Below, piece after piece: positions 7,835-16,169 of a DNA stretch of 64,000 nucleotides. The notes beneath the pieces were generated by a model that was given only the letters and a program-made list of their open reading frames with translations, was not told the DNA's origin and did no database searches. Position numbers and translations under genes: made by a program. This DNA comes from Planctomycetota bacterium (GTDB lineage: Bacteria; Planctomycetota; Phycisphaerae; Phycisphaerales; UBA1924): the NCBI GenBank assembly GCA_014584315.1, contig JACTNA010000018.1:124001-188000 (forward strand), in the 5' to 3' direction. Within the stretch, counting starts at the first letter, position 1. Each line of letters starts with the position of its first letter.

Positions 7835-9289
7835 TCAGTGGGCGTTGCGGTGCACGAACCCGCGGAAGACCGTCAGCCAGAGGATCTTGAGGTCGAACCA
7901 GACCGACCAGTGCCTGATGTAGTGCAGGTCGTACTGCAGCCGCTTCTTGAGCGACGTGTCGCCGCGCAGCCCGTTGACCTGCGCCCACCCGGTCATGCCC
8001 GCCTTGACGTGCTGGCGGAGCATGTAGCCACGCCAGTCCTCGCGGAACCGCTCGATCAGTTCCGGGCGCTCGGGCCGCGGGCCGACGAGCGACATCTGCC
8101 CCTTGAGCACGTTCAGCAACTGCGGCAGTTCGTCCAGGCTCGCGCGGCGCAGCAGCCTGCCCACAGGCGTGATGCGCGGGTCGTCGCGTTCCGTCCAGCG
8201 TGCGTCGCCCGGCCCCTGTTCATCCTCGACCTGGTACATCGTGCGGAACTTGTAGATCTTGAACGTCTCGCCCCCGATCGAGACCCGCCGCTGCTTGAAG
8301 ATGATCGGCCCAGGCCCGCTCAGCCGCACCGCGATCGCGCACGCCAGCATCACCGGCGAGAAGACCACCAGCCCGATGAACGAGCCGACGATGTCCACCG
8401 CGCGCTTCGTCAGCCCGCCCAGACCGTGCAGCGGGCACTCCCGGTACGACAGGATCGGCATCCCGTCCAGTTCGCTCACCGTCATGCTCTGCGGCAGGTA
8501 CCGCGGCTGCACGTCCGGAATGATCCGCACGTCCACCGCGAAACGCTCCAGCCGGCGAAGGATGTCGGGCACGCAACTCGCCTGCGCGTTCGGCACGGCG
8601 AGGTAGACCGAGTCGACGGGATGGCGCTCCAGCGTGGCCTCCAGGTCGTCCAGCCCCCCCCGCACCGGCCTGCCCAGGCACGTGTCGCGCCGCGCCTGCG
8701 AACGGTGAGAGATGAAGTACGCCACGTTGATGCCCGTCCACGAGTTCCGCTCGAGCGTGCGCACCGCGATCTGTCCGAGCCGACCGACGCCGATCACCGC
8801 CGCGTGCCGCAGGTTCCGACCTCGACGCCGGAGCATCCGGACGCCCGTGCGGAACAGGAAACGGTGCAGCCCGAGAAACGCGGGCAGCAGCACCGCCAGC
8901 CAGCCGAGTTGCGTGCGGCCGGCGTCCATGTGCAGCGGACGCGACGCGCCCTCCGTGATGACCGCGTTGCCCACGAACCACAGCGCAACCACGACCAGCA
9001 GCATCGAGAGCATCGACGCCCGGAGGATCGCGCCCTGCTCGCCCCACACCGATCGGTCGCGCCGCGGCCGGTACAGCCCGCCGGCGCGCATCACGACGAT
9101 CGTGACGGGCACAACAAACGCCACCAGCGGGTTCTTGAAGTAACTCTCCCAGAAGTCCGGCCACCGGGGAAAGTACCCCTCGCACGTCAGCCGACGAACG
9201 ATCCACGCCGCGTAGCACGCCACGGTGATCACCGCGCAGTCCGCTAGCCCCAGCAACGCGACGAACAACTGGTGCTGTTGCTTGACCAC
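7835..9289 (-). CDS. Exopolysaccharide biosynthesis polyprenyl glycosylphosphotransferase (WcaJ/WbaP type)
   Basis: Transfers a hexose-1-phosphate from a UDP-sugar to undecaprenyl phosphate, the first step of an exopolysaccharide repeat unit, at the inner membrane. The 484 residues comprise four or five N-terminal hydrophobic segments (residues 5-130), a Rossmann-like middle ([17 protein letters not shown]) and the C-terminal bacterial sugar transferase domain from about residue 290 ([13 protein letters not shown], then IYKFRTMY, then [13 protein letters not shown]). GTG 9289 is chosen because GGAGG lies 8 nt upstream and the first hydrophobic helix follows at once. The J-domain gene lies 111 nt upstream, and a promoter-like TTGACA pair sits between them. 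No other glycosyltransferase is nearby. Confidence 0.92.
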   Translation of the reverse strand: MVKQQHQLFVALLGLADCAVITVACYAAWIVRRLTCEGYFPRWPDFWESYFKNPLVAFVVPVTIVVMRAGGLYRPRRDRSVWGEQGAILRASMLSMLLVVVALWFVGNAVITEGASRPLHMDAGRTQLGWLAVLLPAFLGLHRFLFRTGVRMLRRRGRNLRHAAVIGVGRLGQIAVRTLERNSWTGINVAYFISHRSQARRDTCLGRPVRGGLDDLEATLERHPVDSVYLAVPNAQASCVPDILRRLERFAVDVRIIPDVQPRYLPQSMTVSELDGMPILSYRECPLHGLGGLTKRAVDIVGSFIGLVVFSPVMLACAIAVRLSGPGPIIFKQRRVSIGGETFKIYKFRTMYQVEDEQGPGDARWTERDDPRITPVGRLLRRASLDELPQLLNVLKGQMSLVGPRPERPELIERFREDWRGYMLRQHVKAGMTGWAQVNGLRGDTSLKKRLQYDLHYIRHWSVWFDLKILWLTVFRGFVHRNAH

Positions 9290-9333
9290 GCGGTTCCCTC
9301 CGTCGAGGCGGCGCCGGTCCGTCGGCCCCGGGA

Positions 9334-9363
9334 AGTCTCCCCCGCCCGGTGCCGACCTGTCAA
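9334..9363 (-). promoter_or_regulatory. Possible promoter for the sugar transferase gene
   Basis: On the minus strand, TTGACA (9363-9358), an 18-nt spacer and GAGACT (9339-9334). The -35 is consensus and the -10 is weak. Confidence 0.35.
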
Positions 9364-9400
9364 CACGCGGGACCCCGGTCGCCCGCACCGACCCACCCGC

Positions 9401-10378
9401 TCAGCGGCCCGCCGCGCTCGGCCAGTCCCCGCCCGCCCGGAGATTGGACGTCAGGCGACCGATCTCCTCAACCTGGCGACGCTGCTCGGCAGACAGCATA
9501 GCGGGATCCGGCGGGACGATCCGCACCACCGCGTACAGGTCGCCCATCCTGCCGTCCGACGCCTGAATCCCACGCCCTTTGACCCGCAGCCGACGCCCGC
9601 TCGGCGTGCCCGGAGGCACGGTCAGGTCGATCGGGCCATCCAGCGATGGAACGGCTATACGACCGCCCAGCGTCGCTTCAGCGATGGACAGCGGCAGGTC
9701 GAACGCCAAGTCCAGCCCGGTGCCGGGCCTGGAGCCGCCCTCCCGCCGGAACAGGCTGTGAGGCGAGACCCTGACCCGCAGGATGAGATCGCCGGCCTTC
9801 CCGTTGGCCCTCGACGACGGCCGACCCGCCCCACGCACGCGCAATCGTGCCCCGTCCTCCGTGCCCGCCGGAACCGCAACCTCGATCGTCCGGCCGTCCA
9901 GAGGCGATCTGAAGGCTTCCTGCCCGCCCCGCGCCGCGATCACAAACGGGACCGGCAACTCCGCTTCCACGTCCTGCCCCCGGGCCGAACCACGAGCGGC
10001 CCGAGCCCCAGCGGACGCCCCGAAGCCGACCCCGCCGGGCCGCCCGCCGAAGAAGGCATCGAACATCGACCCGAGGTCGTCGATGTCGAAGCCTTCGGGA
10101 CCGCCCTCAACGGCGGACGACCACGAGTACCGGGATCCCCCACCGCCGCCGCCCGCCGCGGCCCCCGCGTGCCCGAGCCGGTCGTACAGGCCACGTTTCT
10201 TCTCGTCGGAGAGCACGTCGTAGGCGTGCTGCAGTTCGGCGAACCGCTCGGCGGCGTCGGGCGCCTTGTTCACGTCCGGATGCAGTTGGCGAGCCTTCGA
10301 CCGATACGCCCGCCGGATCTCCTCCGCCGACGCCCCGCGGGCGACGCCCAGCACCTCGTAGTAATCGCGCACCGACAT
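9401..10378 (-). CDS. J-domain co-chaperone, CbpA/DnaJ type without zinc finger
   Basis: Stimulates DnaK ATPase and delivers clients. Residues 4-70 are a canonical J domain (DYYEVLGVARGASAEEIRRAY) with the HPD triad at 33-35. A Gly/Ser-rich linker follows (GGGGGGSRYSWSS, FDAFFGGRPGG). Residues 125-300 are the two C-terminal beta domains (DVEAELPVPFVIAARGG, GDLYAVVRIVPPD). The four CxxCxGxG zinc motifs of DnaJ are absent, which makes it class B (CbpA-like). At 325 residues it is normal for CbpA. It follows the CpeT-FKBP gene by 45 nt, so two folding factors are probably co-transcribed. No clear Shine-Dalgarno precedes ATG 10378. Confidence 0.93.
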   Translation of the reverse strand: MSVRDYYEVLGVARGASAEEIRRAYRSKARQLHPDVNKAPDAAERFAELQHAYDVLSDEKKRGLYDRLGHAGAAAGGGGGGSRYSWSSAVEGGPEGFDIDDLGSMFDAFFGGRPGGVGFGASAGARAARGSARGQDVEAELPVPFVIAARGGQEAFRSPLDGRTIEVAVPAGTEDGARLRVRGAGRPSSRANGKAGDLILRVRVSPHSLFRREGGSRPGTGLDLAFDLPLSIAEATLGGRIAVPSLDGPIDLTVPPGTPSGRRLRVKGRGIQASDGRMGDLYAVVRIVPPDPAMLSAEQRRQVEEIGRLTSNLRAGGDWPSAAGR

Positions 10379-10423
10379 CGGTTGACTGTATGTCCGTCGT
10401 GCACCACCGCCGGCGGGACGCCG

Positions 10424-11554
10424 TCAGTGCCCGTTGTGGTCGTGGCCTTCGTGCCCGTCCTCCCCCTCGCCCGCGGGAGCGGGCAGGTCGTCGGGACGCC
10501 GGAGGAACATGCACTCGACCTCGAAGACGAGCGTGGCGTTGGGCGGGATGCGCCCGTTCCCCGCGCCGCTCTCCCCGTACGCCTGGTCGGGGGGGAGGAT
10601 GAACTTGCGCACGTCGCCCAGGCGCATGCCGTAGGTCGCCGTCCGCCAGCCGGGGATGAGCCGACCCGGAGCCTGGTACGTGAGCGCGCGCGAGCCGGGC
10701 CGCAGCGACGAGTCGAACATCGTCCCGTCGGCGAGCCAGCCGCTGTAGTGCAGCGAGACCTGGTCGTTATCGTCGAGCGCGATACCGTCGTCACCCGAAC
10801 GCATCACGATGACCTTGACGCCGTCGTCGCGGTCCTCCAGCCGGAACGGGTGGTCGAAACGCGCGTACTCGTAGGCCGCGTCGCCGCTCGCGCCCCACAC
10901 CACGTTGCCGCTCGCGTCGTACCCGCGGTCGGCGCTCGTCAGCCGGTCGCGCGAGATCGTCAACTCGCTCGTCATCTCGACCGCGCCGCCGGCCGCCGTC
11001 GGGTACGGGTACGGCGTCTTGCCCCTGTACCCGTCGCCGTCGCGGCTCAGCACGAGGTCCAGCGTGGCGATCAGTGAGTCGCGCGGCACGTCGGGGAACA
11101 GGCCCGGCGCGAGCCACAGGCCCGTCATCATCCCGACCGTCTCGTGCTCGGGGTTGCGGAACTCGAGCGTCCGCAGCCGCACGCTCCCCGAGTGGCGGTA
11201 CAACTGGAAGATCGCACGCCGGTACGGGCGGTGCAGGGCGTCGGCCCGGGCAACCTCCGCGTACAGCGCGTCCGGAACCTGCGACAGCCCCACGGGCACG
11301 ACGGTCATCACAATCTCGACCGACCCGGTCCCTCCCGACGCCGACACGCCCGATGTCGTGCGCCACGACCCGCTCAGCAGATCGGCGATCCGCCCGAACT
11401 CCGGGTCCGACCATTCGGCCGTGTACGACAACTCGACCGGAGCGGCCGGCGCGATCGGCTGCGGGCCGTCCTGTGCGAACGCCGGGGCCGCCAACAGCGA
11501 CATCGCACCGATCGTGCACGAAGCAAGCATCCCGGTGAAGCACGCCTTGACCAT
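10424..11554 (-). CDS. Exported CpcT/CpeT-like domain fused to an FKBP-type peptidyl-prolyl isomerase
   Basis: A 376-residue secreted or periplasmic protein. The signal peptide is residues 1-27 (MVKACFTGMLASCTIGAMSLLAAPAFA); ATG 11554 has GGAGGT 8 nt upstream, which decides it over ATG 11569. Residues 45-230 resemble the CpcT/CpeT chromophore-lyase fold (FGRIADLLSGSWRT, LYAEVARADALHRPYRRAIFQL). Residues 250-355 are a full FKBP domain (VSLHYSGWLADGTMFDSS, GRLIPGWRTATYGMRLGD, IPPNATLVFEVE). The tail is His/Asp-rich (GHEGHDHNGH), as in SlyD, and could bind metal. There are no phycobilisomes in planctomycetes, so a bilin role is unlikely; a folding or lipocalin-like binding role is inferred. Located between mdh (37 nt upstream) and the J-domain gene. 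Confidence 0.85.
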   Translation of the reverse strand: MVKACFTGMLASCTIGAMSLLAAPAFAQDGPQPIAPAAPVELSYTAEWSDPEFGRIADLLSGSWRTTSGVSASGGTGSVEIVMTVVPVGLSQVPDALYAEVARADALHRPYRRAIFQLYRHSGSVRLRTLEFRNPEHETVGMMTGLWLAPGLFPDVPRDSLIATLDLVLSRDGDGYRGKTPYPYPTAAGGAVEMTSELTISRDRLTSADRGYDASGNVVWGASGDAAYEYARFDHPFRLEDRDDGVKVIVMRSGDDGIALDDNDQVSLHYSGWLADGTMFDSSLRPGSRALTYQAPGRLIPGWRTATYGMRLGDVRKFILPPDQAYGESGAGNGRIPPNATLVFEVECMFLRRPDDLPAPAGEGEDGHEGHDHNGH

Positions 11555-11591
11555 GATTCTGACCTCCATCCTGCGTCGATTCCCGCACTCC

Positions 11592-12542
11592 TCACGCCAA
11601 CTCGGGGAACATGCGCTGCACGACCGCGACCAGGTCCTTCACGTGCGAGACGGACTCGGCGAAGAGTCTCTGCTCGTCGCCCAGGAGTTTAAACTCCACG
11701 ATCCGCTCGACGCCGGCCGAGCCGAGCACCGCCGGCACGCCCACGAAGTACCCGCCCACGCCAAACTCCCGGTCGCAGTAGGCCGCGCTCGGGATGATCC
11801 GCTTCTTGTCCTTGACGATCGCCTCGACCATCTGGATCGTGCCGCTCGCGGGCGCGTAGTACGCGCTCGTCCCCATCAACTTGACGATCTCGCCGCCGCC
11901 CACCTTCGCCCGCTCGACGCACGCGTCGATCTTCTCCCGGGGCAGCAGGTCGGTGATGGGGATGCCGTGGACGCTGGTGAGGCGCGGCAGCGGGACCATG
12001 TCGTCGCCGTGCCCGCCGAGCAGCAGCGCGGAGATGTCCTCGACGGAGCAGCCGAGTTCCATCGCCAGGAACGCCCGGAACCGCGCCACGTCGAGCGCGC
12101 CCGCCTGCCCCATGATCCGCGACGTGGGGAAGCCCGTCGCCTTCCACGCCGTGTACACCATCGCGTCCAGCGGGTTCGACACCACGATCACGATCGACTG
12201 CGGCGCGTGCTCCGCCACCTGCTCCGAGACGCTCTTCACGATCTTCACGTTCGTCTCGATCAGGTCGTCCCGGCTCATGCCGGGCTTGCGGGGCAGGCCA
12301 GCGGTGATCACCACGACGTCCGATCCGGCGATGTCCCGGTAGTCGCTCGTGCCGACCACCCGCGAGTCGAACCGCTCGATCGGCCCGCAGCAGAGCAGGT
12401 CCAGGGCCTTGCCCTTTGCAACACCGTCCCGGTCCGGGATGTCGAGCAGCACGATGTCGCCCAGTTCCTTGGCCGCGGCCCAGTGGGCGCACGTCGCCCC
12501 GACGTTTCCGGCGCCGATCACCGCAATCTTCGCACGACGCAT
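11592..12542 (-). CDS. mdh: Malate dehydrogenase (LDH-like type)
   Basis: Catalyses NAD-dependent interconversion of malate and oxaloacetate in the TCA cycle. Residues 5-15 carry the dinucleotide motif IAVIGAGNVGA, followed by the Asp that selects NAD (VLLDIPD). The substrate-binding arginine loop is GLPRKPGMSRDDL; the Arg pair at positions typical of malate rather than lactate specificity supports the call. The catalytic His lies in LLGGHGDDMVPLPR. At 316 residues it is the usual length. ATG 12542 has GGAGAGACTC immediately upstream, and TATAGT is found at 12595-12590 on the minus strand. First gene of a probable operon with the CpeT-FKBP and J-domain genes. A 9-bp hairpin (12600-12608 with 12625-12633) lies upstream. 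Confidence 0.96.
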   Translation of the reverse strand: MRRAKIAVIGAGNVGATCAHWAAAKELGDIVLLDIPDRDGVAKGKALDLLCCGPIERFDSRVVGTSDYRDIAGSDVVVITAGLPRKPGMSRDDLIETNVKIVKSVSEQVAEHAPQSIVIVVSNPLDAMVYTAWKATGFPTSRIMGQAGALDVARFRAFLAMELGCSVEDISALLLGGHGDDMVPLPRLTSVHGIPITDLLPREKIDACVERAKVGGGEIVKLMGTSAYYAPASGTIQMVEAIVKDKKRIIPSAAYCDREFGVGGYFVGVPAVLGSAGVERIVEFKLLGDEQRLFAESVSHVKDLVAVVQRMFPELA

Positions 12543-12738
12543 GAGTCTCTCCGGGTCCGACCGCGGACGGGTCCGCCGCGGCGGGCGGGACTATAGCCGG
12601 GCAGCCCGCGGGCCGACCTCGATCCGGGCTGCCGGGCGCAAAGCAGCCACCGGCCTGGCCAAGGGCAGCCAGACCGCTCCGGACTGAGCCTGATCATGGC
12701 GACGCGCTCTTGATTCTCCGAAGCGATGGGCTGAAACT

Positions 12739-12766
12739 TTGATCAGAAACTAGCCCAAGGTGTACT
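12739..12766 (+). promoter_or_regulatory. Possible promoter for the PEP-CTERM gene at 12807
   Basis: TTGATC (12739-12744), a 16-nt spacer and TGTACT (12761-12766), leaving a leader of about 35 nt. Confidence 0.35.
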
Positions 12767-12806
12767 TGCTCGCGTCCGATTCGCACCTGGTAAGGGAGAG
12801 AAGACC

Positions 12807-13604
12807 ATGACCACCGCCGCACGCATCGCTCTGTGCTCGACGATCGCGATCGTCTGCACATGCACGCTCTCTGTCGCCCAGCCGACCTACTGGGTGACGA
12901 AGGAGACCACGCTGTACCGATTCAAGCAGGGTGGCCCCGTCAAGACCTTCGGCCTGAGCGACCGGATCCGCGGGCTTGGCGCGCGGTCCGACGGGTCGCT
13001 GTTCGCCGTCAGCCCCGTCCTGCCCGACAACGGTGAGCCGGAGTTCTATCACATCTTCAACCCGTTCGCGGCGCATCTCTCCCTCACGCCGACCAGCGTC
13101 CAGACCGTCGCGTTCTCCTCCGTCACCGAGGTGGGCAATGTGCTCTACGGGACCGGCGGGCAGAACAATCTGTACCTGATCGACCCCTCGAACAACTATG
13201 AGCCGACGCTCATCGGTCCGACCGGACTGGGCGACGTCGGCGGGCTGGCCTACGACGCGGTCTCCGGCACGCTCTTCGCCCTCGACAACGCGACCGACGG
13301 GCTGTACCCGATCGATTTCGGATCGGGCGCGGCGGGGCAGATCATCGGCACACTCGGGATCGATTCGGATTCCTGCGGCATCGAGTTCCTGAACGGGACG
13401 CTGTACGCCGCCATCCAGAACATCACCGATGACAAGTTCCAGATCGGGACCATCGACACGTCGTCCGGCGCGTTCTCGCCGTTCTTCGACCTCCTCGACT
13501 TCGCCGAGCGGAGCGCGACCGGGTTCGCCGTCGTCCCCGCTCCCTCCGGGCTTGCCTTGCTCGGCGCCGCGGGGGTGGCGCTGGCACGCCGCCGGCGCGC
13601 GTGA
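12807..13604 (+). CDS. PEP-CTERM sorting domain-containing exported protein
   Basis: A 265-residue secreted protein. Signal peptide residues 1-24 (MTTAARIALCSTIAIVCTCTLSVAQ). The body reads as beta-propeller-like repeats of a DUF-type 'display of last value' kind (SLFAVSPVLPD, NNLYLIDPSNNYEPTLIGPTG, GTLFALDNATDGLYPID, GTLYAAIQNITDD), each a hydrophobic strand pair. The C-terminus is a PEP-CTERM-like signal: VVPAPSGLALLGAAGVALARRRRA, i.e. V-P-A-P, a hydrophobic helix and an Arg cluster. This is the sorting signal handled by an exosortase-like transpeptidase, which is not in this window. GGGAG precedes ATG 12807. No enzymatic motif seen. Confidence 0.88.
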   Translation: MTTAARIALCSTIAIVCTCTLSVAQPTYWVTKETTLYRFKQGGPVKTFGLSDRIRGLGARSDGSLFAVSPVLPDNGEPEFYHIFNPFAAHLSLTPTSVQTVAFSSVTEVGNVLYGTGGQNNLYLIDPSNNYEPTLIGPTGLGDVGGLAYDAVSGTLFALDNATDGLYPIDFGSGAAGQIIGTLGIDSDSCGIEFLNGTLYAAIQNITDDKFQIGTIDTSSGAFSPFFDLLDFAERSATGFAVVPAPSGLALLGAAGVALARRRRA

Positions 13605-13614
13605 GAGGACCGCC

Positions 13615-13620
13615 TACCCT
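13615..13620 (+). promoter_or_regulatory. -10 element for a leaderless flavin reductase transcript
   Basis: TACCCT ends 6 nt before ATG 13627 with no Shine-Dalgarno between. Confidence 0.4.
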
Positions 13621-13626
13621 CGCGGC

Positions 13627-14304
13627 ATGGAGATCGACCCGGACCGCCTCTCCACCGCCGATCGCTACAAACTCCTCATCGGCTGCATCGTCCCAAGGCC
13701 GATCGCCTTCGTCTCCACCGTCACATCCGACGGCCTGACGAACCTCGCCCCGTTCTCCTTCTTCGCCGGCGTCGGGTCGAACCCCATGACCCTCCTCTTC
13801 TGCCCCGCCAACGGCCCGGACGGCGCGGAAAAGGACACCCTCCGCAACTGCAAGCCCGAGGCGGAGGGAGGCACCGGCGAGTTCGTCGTGAACCTGGCGA
13901 GCGAGGCCTACGCCCACCTCGTCGCCGCCGCGGCCGAGCCGCTCCCGCACGGCCGGAGCGAGTTCGACCTCACGGGCCTGACGCCGACGCCGAGCGCCGT
14001 GGTGCGCCCGCCGCGCGTCGCCGAGTCACCCGTCGCGTTCGAGTGCCGTACGCAGCAGGTGATCCGCACCAACCCGGGCGCGCCGGCGGGCGGGAACATC
14101 GTGATCGGGCTGGTCGTGCACGTGCACGCCGCCGAGGGCGTGCTCAACGATCGGTTGCACGCGGACCCGGACCGGCTCGCCGCGATCGCGCGCATGGGCG
14201 GCCGCACCTACTGCCGCACCCGGGAACGGTTCGTGCTCGACCTCGGCCGACCCGCCCTCGACACGCCCCGCCCCTGGGAAAAGCAAACGGGGCCTCCGCT
14301 CTGA
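13627..14304 (+). CDS. Flavin reductase-like FMN-binding protein
   Basis: A 225-residue cytoplasmic protein of the split-barrel flavin reductase-like family, whose members bind FMN and reduce flavin with NAD(P)H or act as uncharacterised flavoproteins. Matches include KLLIGCIVPRPIAFVSTVTS and GLTNLAPFSFFAGVGSNPM, which together form the FMN phosphate-binding strand-turn; later segments are EFVVNLASEAYAHLVAAAA and FECRTQQVIR. The C-terminal GRTYCRTRERFVLD fits the family. ATG 13627 lies 22 nt after the upstream PEP-CTERM gene; a TACCCT hexamer six nt ahead suggests an independent leaderless transcript. The stop codon lies in the loop of a bidirectional terminator. Specific substrate unknown. 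Confidence 0.88.
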   Translation: MEIDPDRLSTADRYKLLIGCIVPRPIAFVSTVTSDGLTNLAPFSFFAGVGSNPMTLLFCPANGPDGAEKDTLRNCKPEAEGGTGEFVVNLASEAYAHLVAAAAEPLPHGRSEFDLTGLTPTPSAVVRPPRVAESPVAFECRTQQVIRTNPGAPAGGNIVIGLVVHVHAAEGVLNDRLHADPDRLAAIARMGGRTYCRTRERFVLDLGRPALDTPRPWEKQTGPPL

Positions 14305-14319
14305 TCGCGGAAGCCCCGT
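14287..14319. terminator. Bidirectional terminator overlapping the flavin reductase stop codon
   Basis: ACGGGGCCTCCGC (14287-14299) pairs with GCGGAAGCCCCGT (14307-14319), 12 of 13 positions matching, with the loop spanning the TGA at 14302-14304. It lies between convergent genes and can serve both. Confidence 0.7.
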
Positions 14320-14346
14320 GGACGGGGTGAAGATGTCAGGACGGGA

Positions 14347-15003
14347 TCAGCGACGGCGACGGAAGGCGACCGCGCCGCCCGCGAGCGCCAGGGCGATCGT
14401 GCCCGGGGCCGGGACGATCTCCGCGCTGACGAGCGTCGGGACGCCGCTAAAGCTCTTGGTCATGAACTCGCCGGCCGAGGAGATGAAGAGCTGCACGAGC
14501 GCGCCCTCGAAGGGAGCGATCGGACCCTGGAAGTTGGTGCTGAACGTGCCCGCGGTCGAGCCGTCGAACTTGGCGTCGCCCGAGTTGTCGTTGATGAACA
14601 CGTTGCTCAACTGGCCGTTGAAGAACACCGTGCCGAACGCGCCCTTGATCCACGTGCCCTCGACCAGCCCGGTGATCGTGTCGCCGTTCGCGTCCGTGAC
14701 CGAGAACGAGCCTTGCCCGTCGGCCGTCGAGCCGTTGTTGTTCGTCACGTCGATGGTCAGCGTGTAGTCGCCCGAGTCGAAGCCGTGGAACCCGGCGTTG
14801 AACTCCGCCGTCCCGCCCGAGCCTGTCAGGCGAGTGACGTCGCCCGAGGTGAGCGAGTCGGCCTTCGCGTTGAAGAGCGCGGTGTTCGCGTCGTACGACC
14901 CGTTCAGGTCGCTGAAGGTGTACGACAGAATCGCGTCCGCCGACGCGACGCTCGCGATGCCCAGCGAAGCGATCGCGCCCACTCCAAGAATCTTCCGGTT
15001 CAT
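14347..15003 (-). CDS. PEP-CTERM sorting domain-containing exported protein
   Basis: A 218-residue secreted protein. Signal peptide residues 1-22 (MNRKILGVGAIASLGIASVASA). The body is low in charge and rich in Asp, Asn, Gly, Ser and Thr (NAKADSLTSGDVTRLTG, TIDVTNNNGSTADGQG), typical of beta-strand surface proteins. The tail IVPAPGTIALALAGGAVAFRRRR is a PEP-CTERM-like sorting signal. The segment ANGDTITGLVEGTW echoes NGATVTGLMPGGT in the neighbouring gene at 15322-16086, which hints at distant kinship. It has its own promoter with a leader of about 140 nt, and a convergent terminator follows its stop. Confidence 0.88.
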   Translation of the reverse strand: MNRKILGVGAIASLGIASVASADAILSYTFSDLNGSYDANTALFNAKADSLTSGDVTRLTGSGGTAEFNAGFHGFDSGDYTLTIDVTNNNGSTADGQGSFSVTDANGDTITGLVEGTWIKGAFGTVFFNGQLSNVFINDNSGDAKFDGSTAGTFSTNFQGPIAPFEGALVQLFISSAGEFMTKSFSGVPTLVSAEIVPAPGTIALALAGGAVAFRRRR

Positions 15004-15149
15004 TTCTGCTTCTCTCCTGTTTGGAACTCAGCCCGTCGGCCTTGTGGTAAACACACACACGACACCACGGGAGCTTCCGACCGGCCCCGCAACCGCCCGC
15101 AAAGGCGGAAGCCTCCTCGGTGCCTTCGGCTTCTCCCCTCAACGCAAAC

Positions 15150-15178
15150 ACTGTACACGCCGACGCCCTGCCGTTCAA
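15150..15178 (-). promoter_or_regulatory. Promoter for the PEP-CTERM gene at 14347-15003
   Basis: Minus strand: TTGAAC (15178-15173), a 17-nt spacer and TACAGT (15155-15150). The transcript would carry a leader of about 140 nt. Confidence 0.55.
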
Positions 15179-15264
15179 GACCAAAGCCACCGACAGCGCC
15201 GAATTCCGGCGGCACCACCCGAAGCCGCGTCCCATAGCCACACCACACCCGTCCCAAGAACAAA

Positions 15265-15285
15265 CACGCCCCAGTACGGGGCGTG
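15265..15285 (-). terminator. Hairpin terminator of the tandem PEP-CTERM operon
   Basis: CACGCCCC (15265-15272) and GGGGCGTG (15278-15285) form a perfect 8-bp stem with a 5-nt loop. On the minus strand it is followed by TTTGTTCTTGGG. Confidence 0.65.
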
Positions 15286-15321
15286 CTGAAATCGGACTCT
15301 GTTGGGGTGCCGACGAACGCG

Positions 15322-16086
15322 TCAACGCCGCCGACGCAGGCCCGCCAGCCCGATGCCCAGTCCCGCCAGACCGAGCGTGCCGGGCGAGGGGACGATCACG
15401 AAGACGCCCGTGCCCGCAGCCGAGTCGTTCGCGCTCACCGTGAACTTCCACTCGGCGAACATCTCGAAGGCCGGCACGCCCAGCGCAATGAAGTTGCCCG
15501 CCCCGGCCGGGTACTCGTCCGACGCCGTCTCCGAGCCCCACGCGTCCGGCTCGACCAGCGGCCCGGGAATCAGCGATGCGAACGCGGTGCCGAAGTTGTA
15601 ACTCGTGTAGTACATGGTCCCGCCCGGCATCAGGCCGGTCACGGTCGCCCCGTTCCCGTCGCCGTCCGTCACGGTCATGCCGCCCGACGCGCGAGCGAGC
15701 GGGCCGTTGATCGTCGGGAAGCCCAGCGAACCGATGGTGATCGTGAAGTTCGTGTCCACCGCCCCGGCCTGCACCGAGAACCCGCCCGCGAGCACCGGGT
15801 CCTCCTGGATGAAGGAGGAGCCTTGCGTCAGCCTCGCGATCAGCGAGCCGTTGTTCTGATCGACGAAATCGAAGGTGTCCGGCAGGTTCCAGACCCACGT
15901 GTCCTCGCTGATCCACTCGCCATCCTCGAGCGAGACCTTGAAGGTCGCCTCGCCGAGCGAACTGCTCGCCGTGAAGATGATGGGAGGGTTCGAGATGTCG
16001 GCGGACGCCGCGCCCGCGATGGCCGCGCACGCCGACGCGACGAGTACCCGAACGAACCGAGGCTCCGCCTCATTGCGAACGTTCAT
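15322..16086 (-). CDS. PEP-CTERM sorting domain-containing exported protein (paralog B)
   Basis: A 254-residue secreted protein with a signal peptide (residues 1-29, RVLVASACAAIAGAASA) and a C-terminal sorting tail (IVPSPGTLGLAGLGIGLAGLRRRR). The body is a beta-rich domain with segments WISEDTWVWNLPDTFDF, GGFSVQAGAVDTNFTITIGS and GTAFASLIPGP. It aligns end to end with the gene at 16170-16916; for example ASDEYPAGAGNFIALGV matches ASDEFPGGGGYAPIGVG, and AAGTGVFVIVPSPG matches ASGTSVYTIIPAPG. The two are tandem paralogs, 83 nt apart and probably co-transcribed from the promoter at 17079-17107. Function beyond surface display is not evident. Confidence 0.88.
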   Translation of the reverse strand: MNVRNEAEPRFVRVLVASACAAIAGAASADISNPPIIFTASSSLGEATFKVSLEDGEWISEDTWVWNLPDTFDFVDQNNGSLIARLTQGSSFIQEDPVLAGGFSVQAGAVDTNFTITIGSLGFPTINGPLARASGGMTVTDGDGNGATVTGLMPGGTMYYTSYNFGTAFASLIPGPLVEPDAWGSETASDEYPAGAGNFIALGVPAFEMFAEWKFTVSANDSAAGTGVFVIVPSPGTLGLAGLGIGLAGLRRRR

Positions 16087-16169
16087 GCTTCAACCTCTCC
16101 TCAGGTGGCCTTTCGGAATGCGCCCACGAGCGGACCCCCGCCGGGCGCGCGCGATCGTTCACGGTCCCG

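Larger units (their letters stand above)
15004..15321. other. Intergenic region holding a promoter and a terminator
   Basis: This 318-nt gap contains a minus-strand promoter (15150-15178) for the PEP-CTERM gene at 14347-15003 and a hairpin terminator (15265-15285) for the gene upstream. No gene of its own is supported. Confidence 0.6.
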
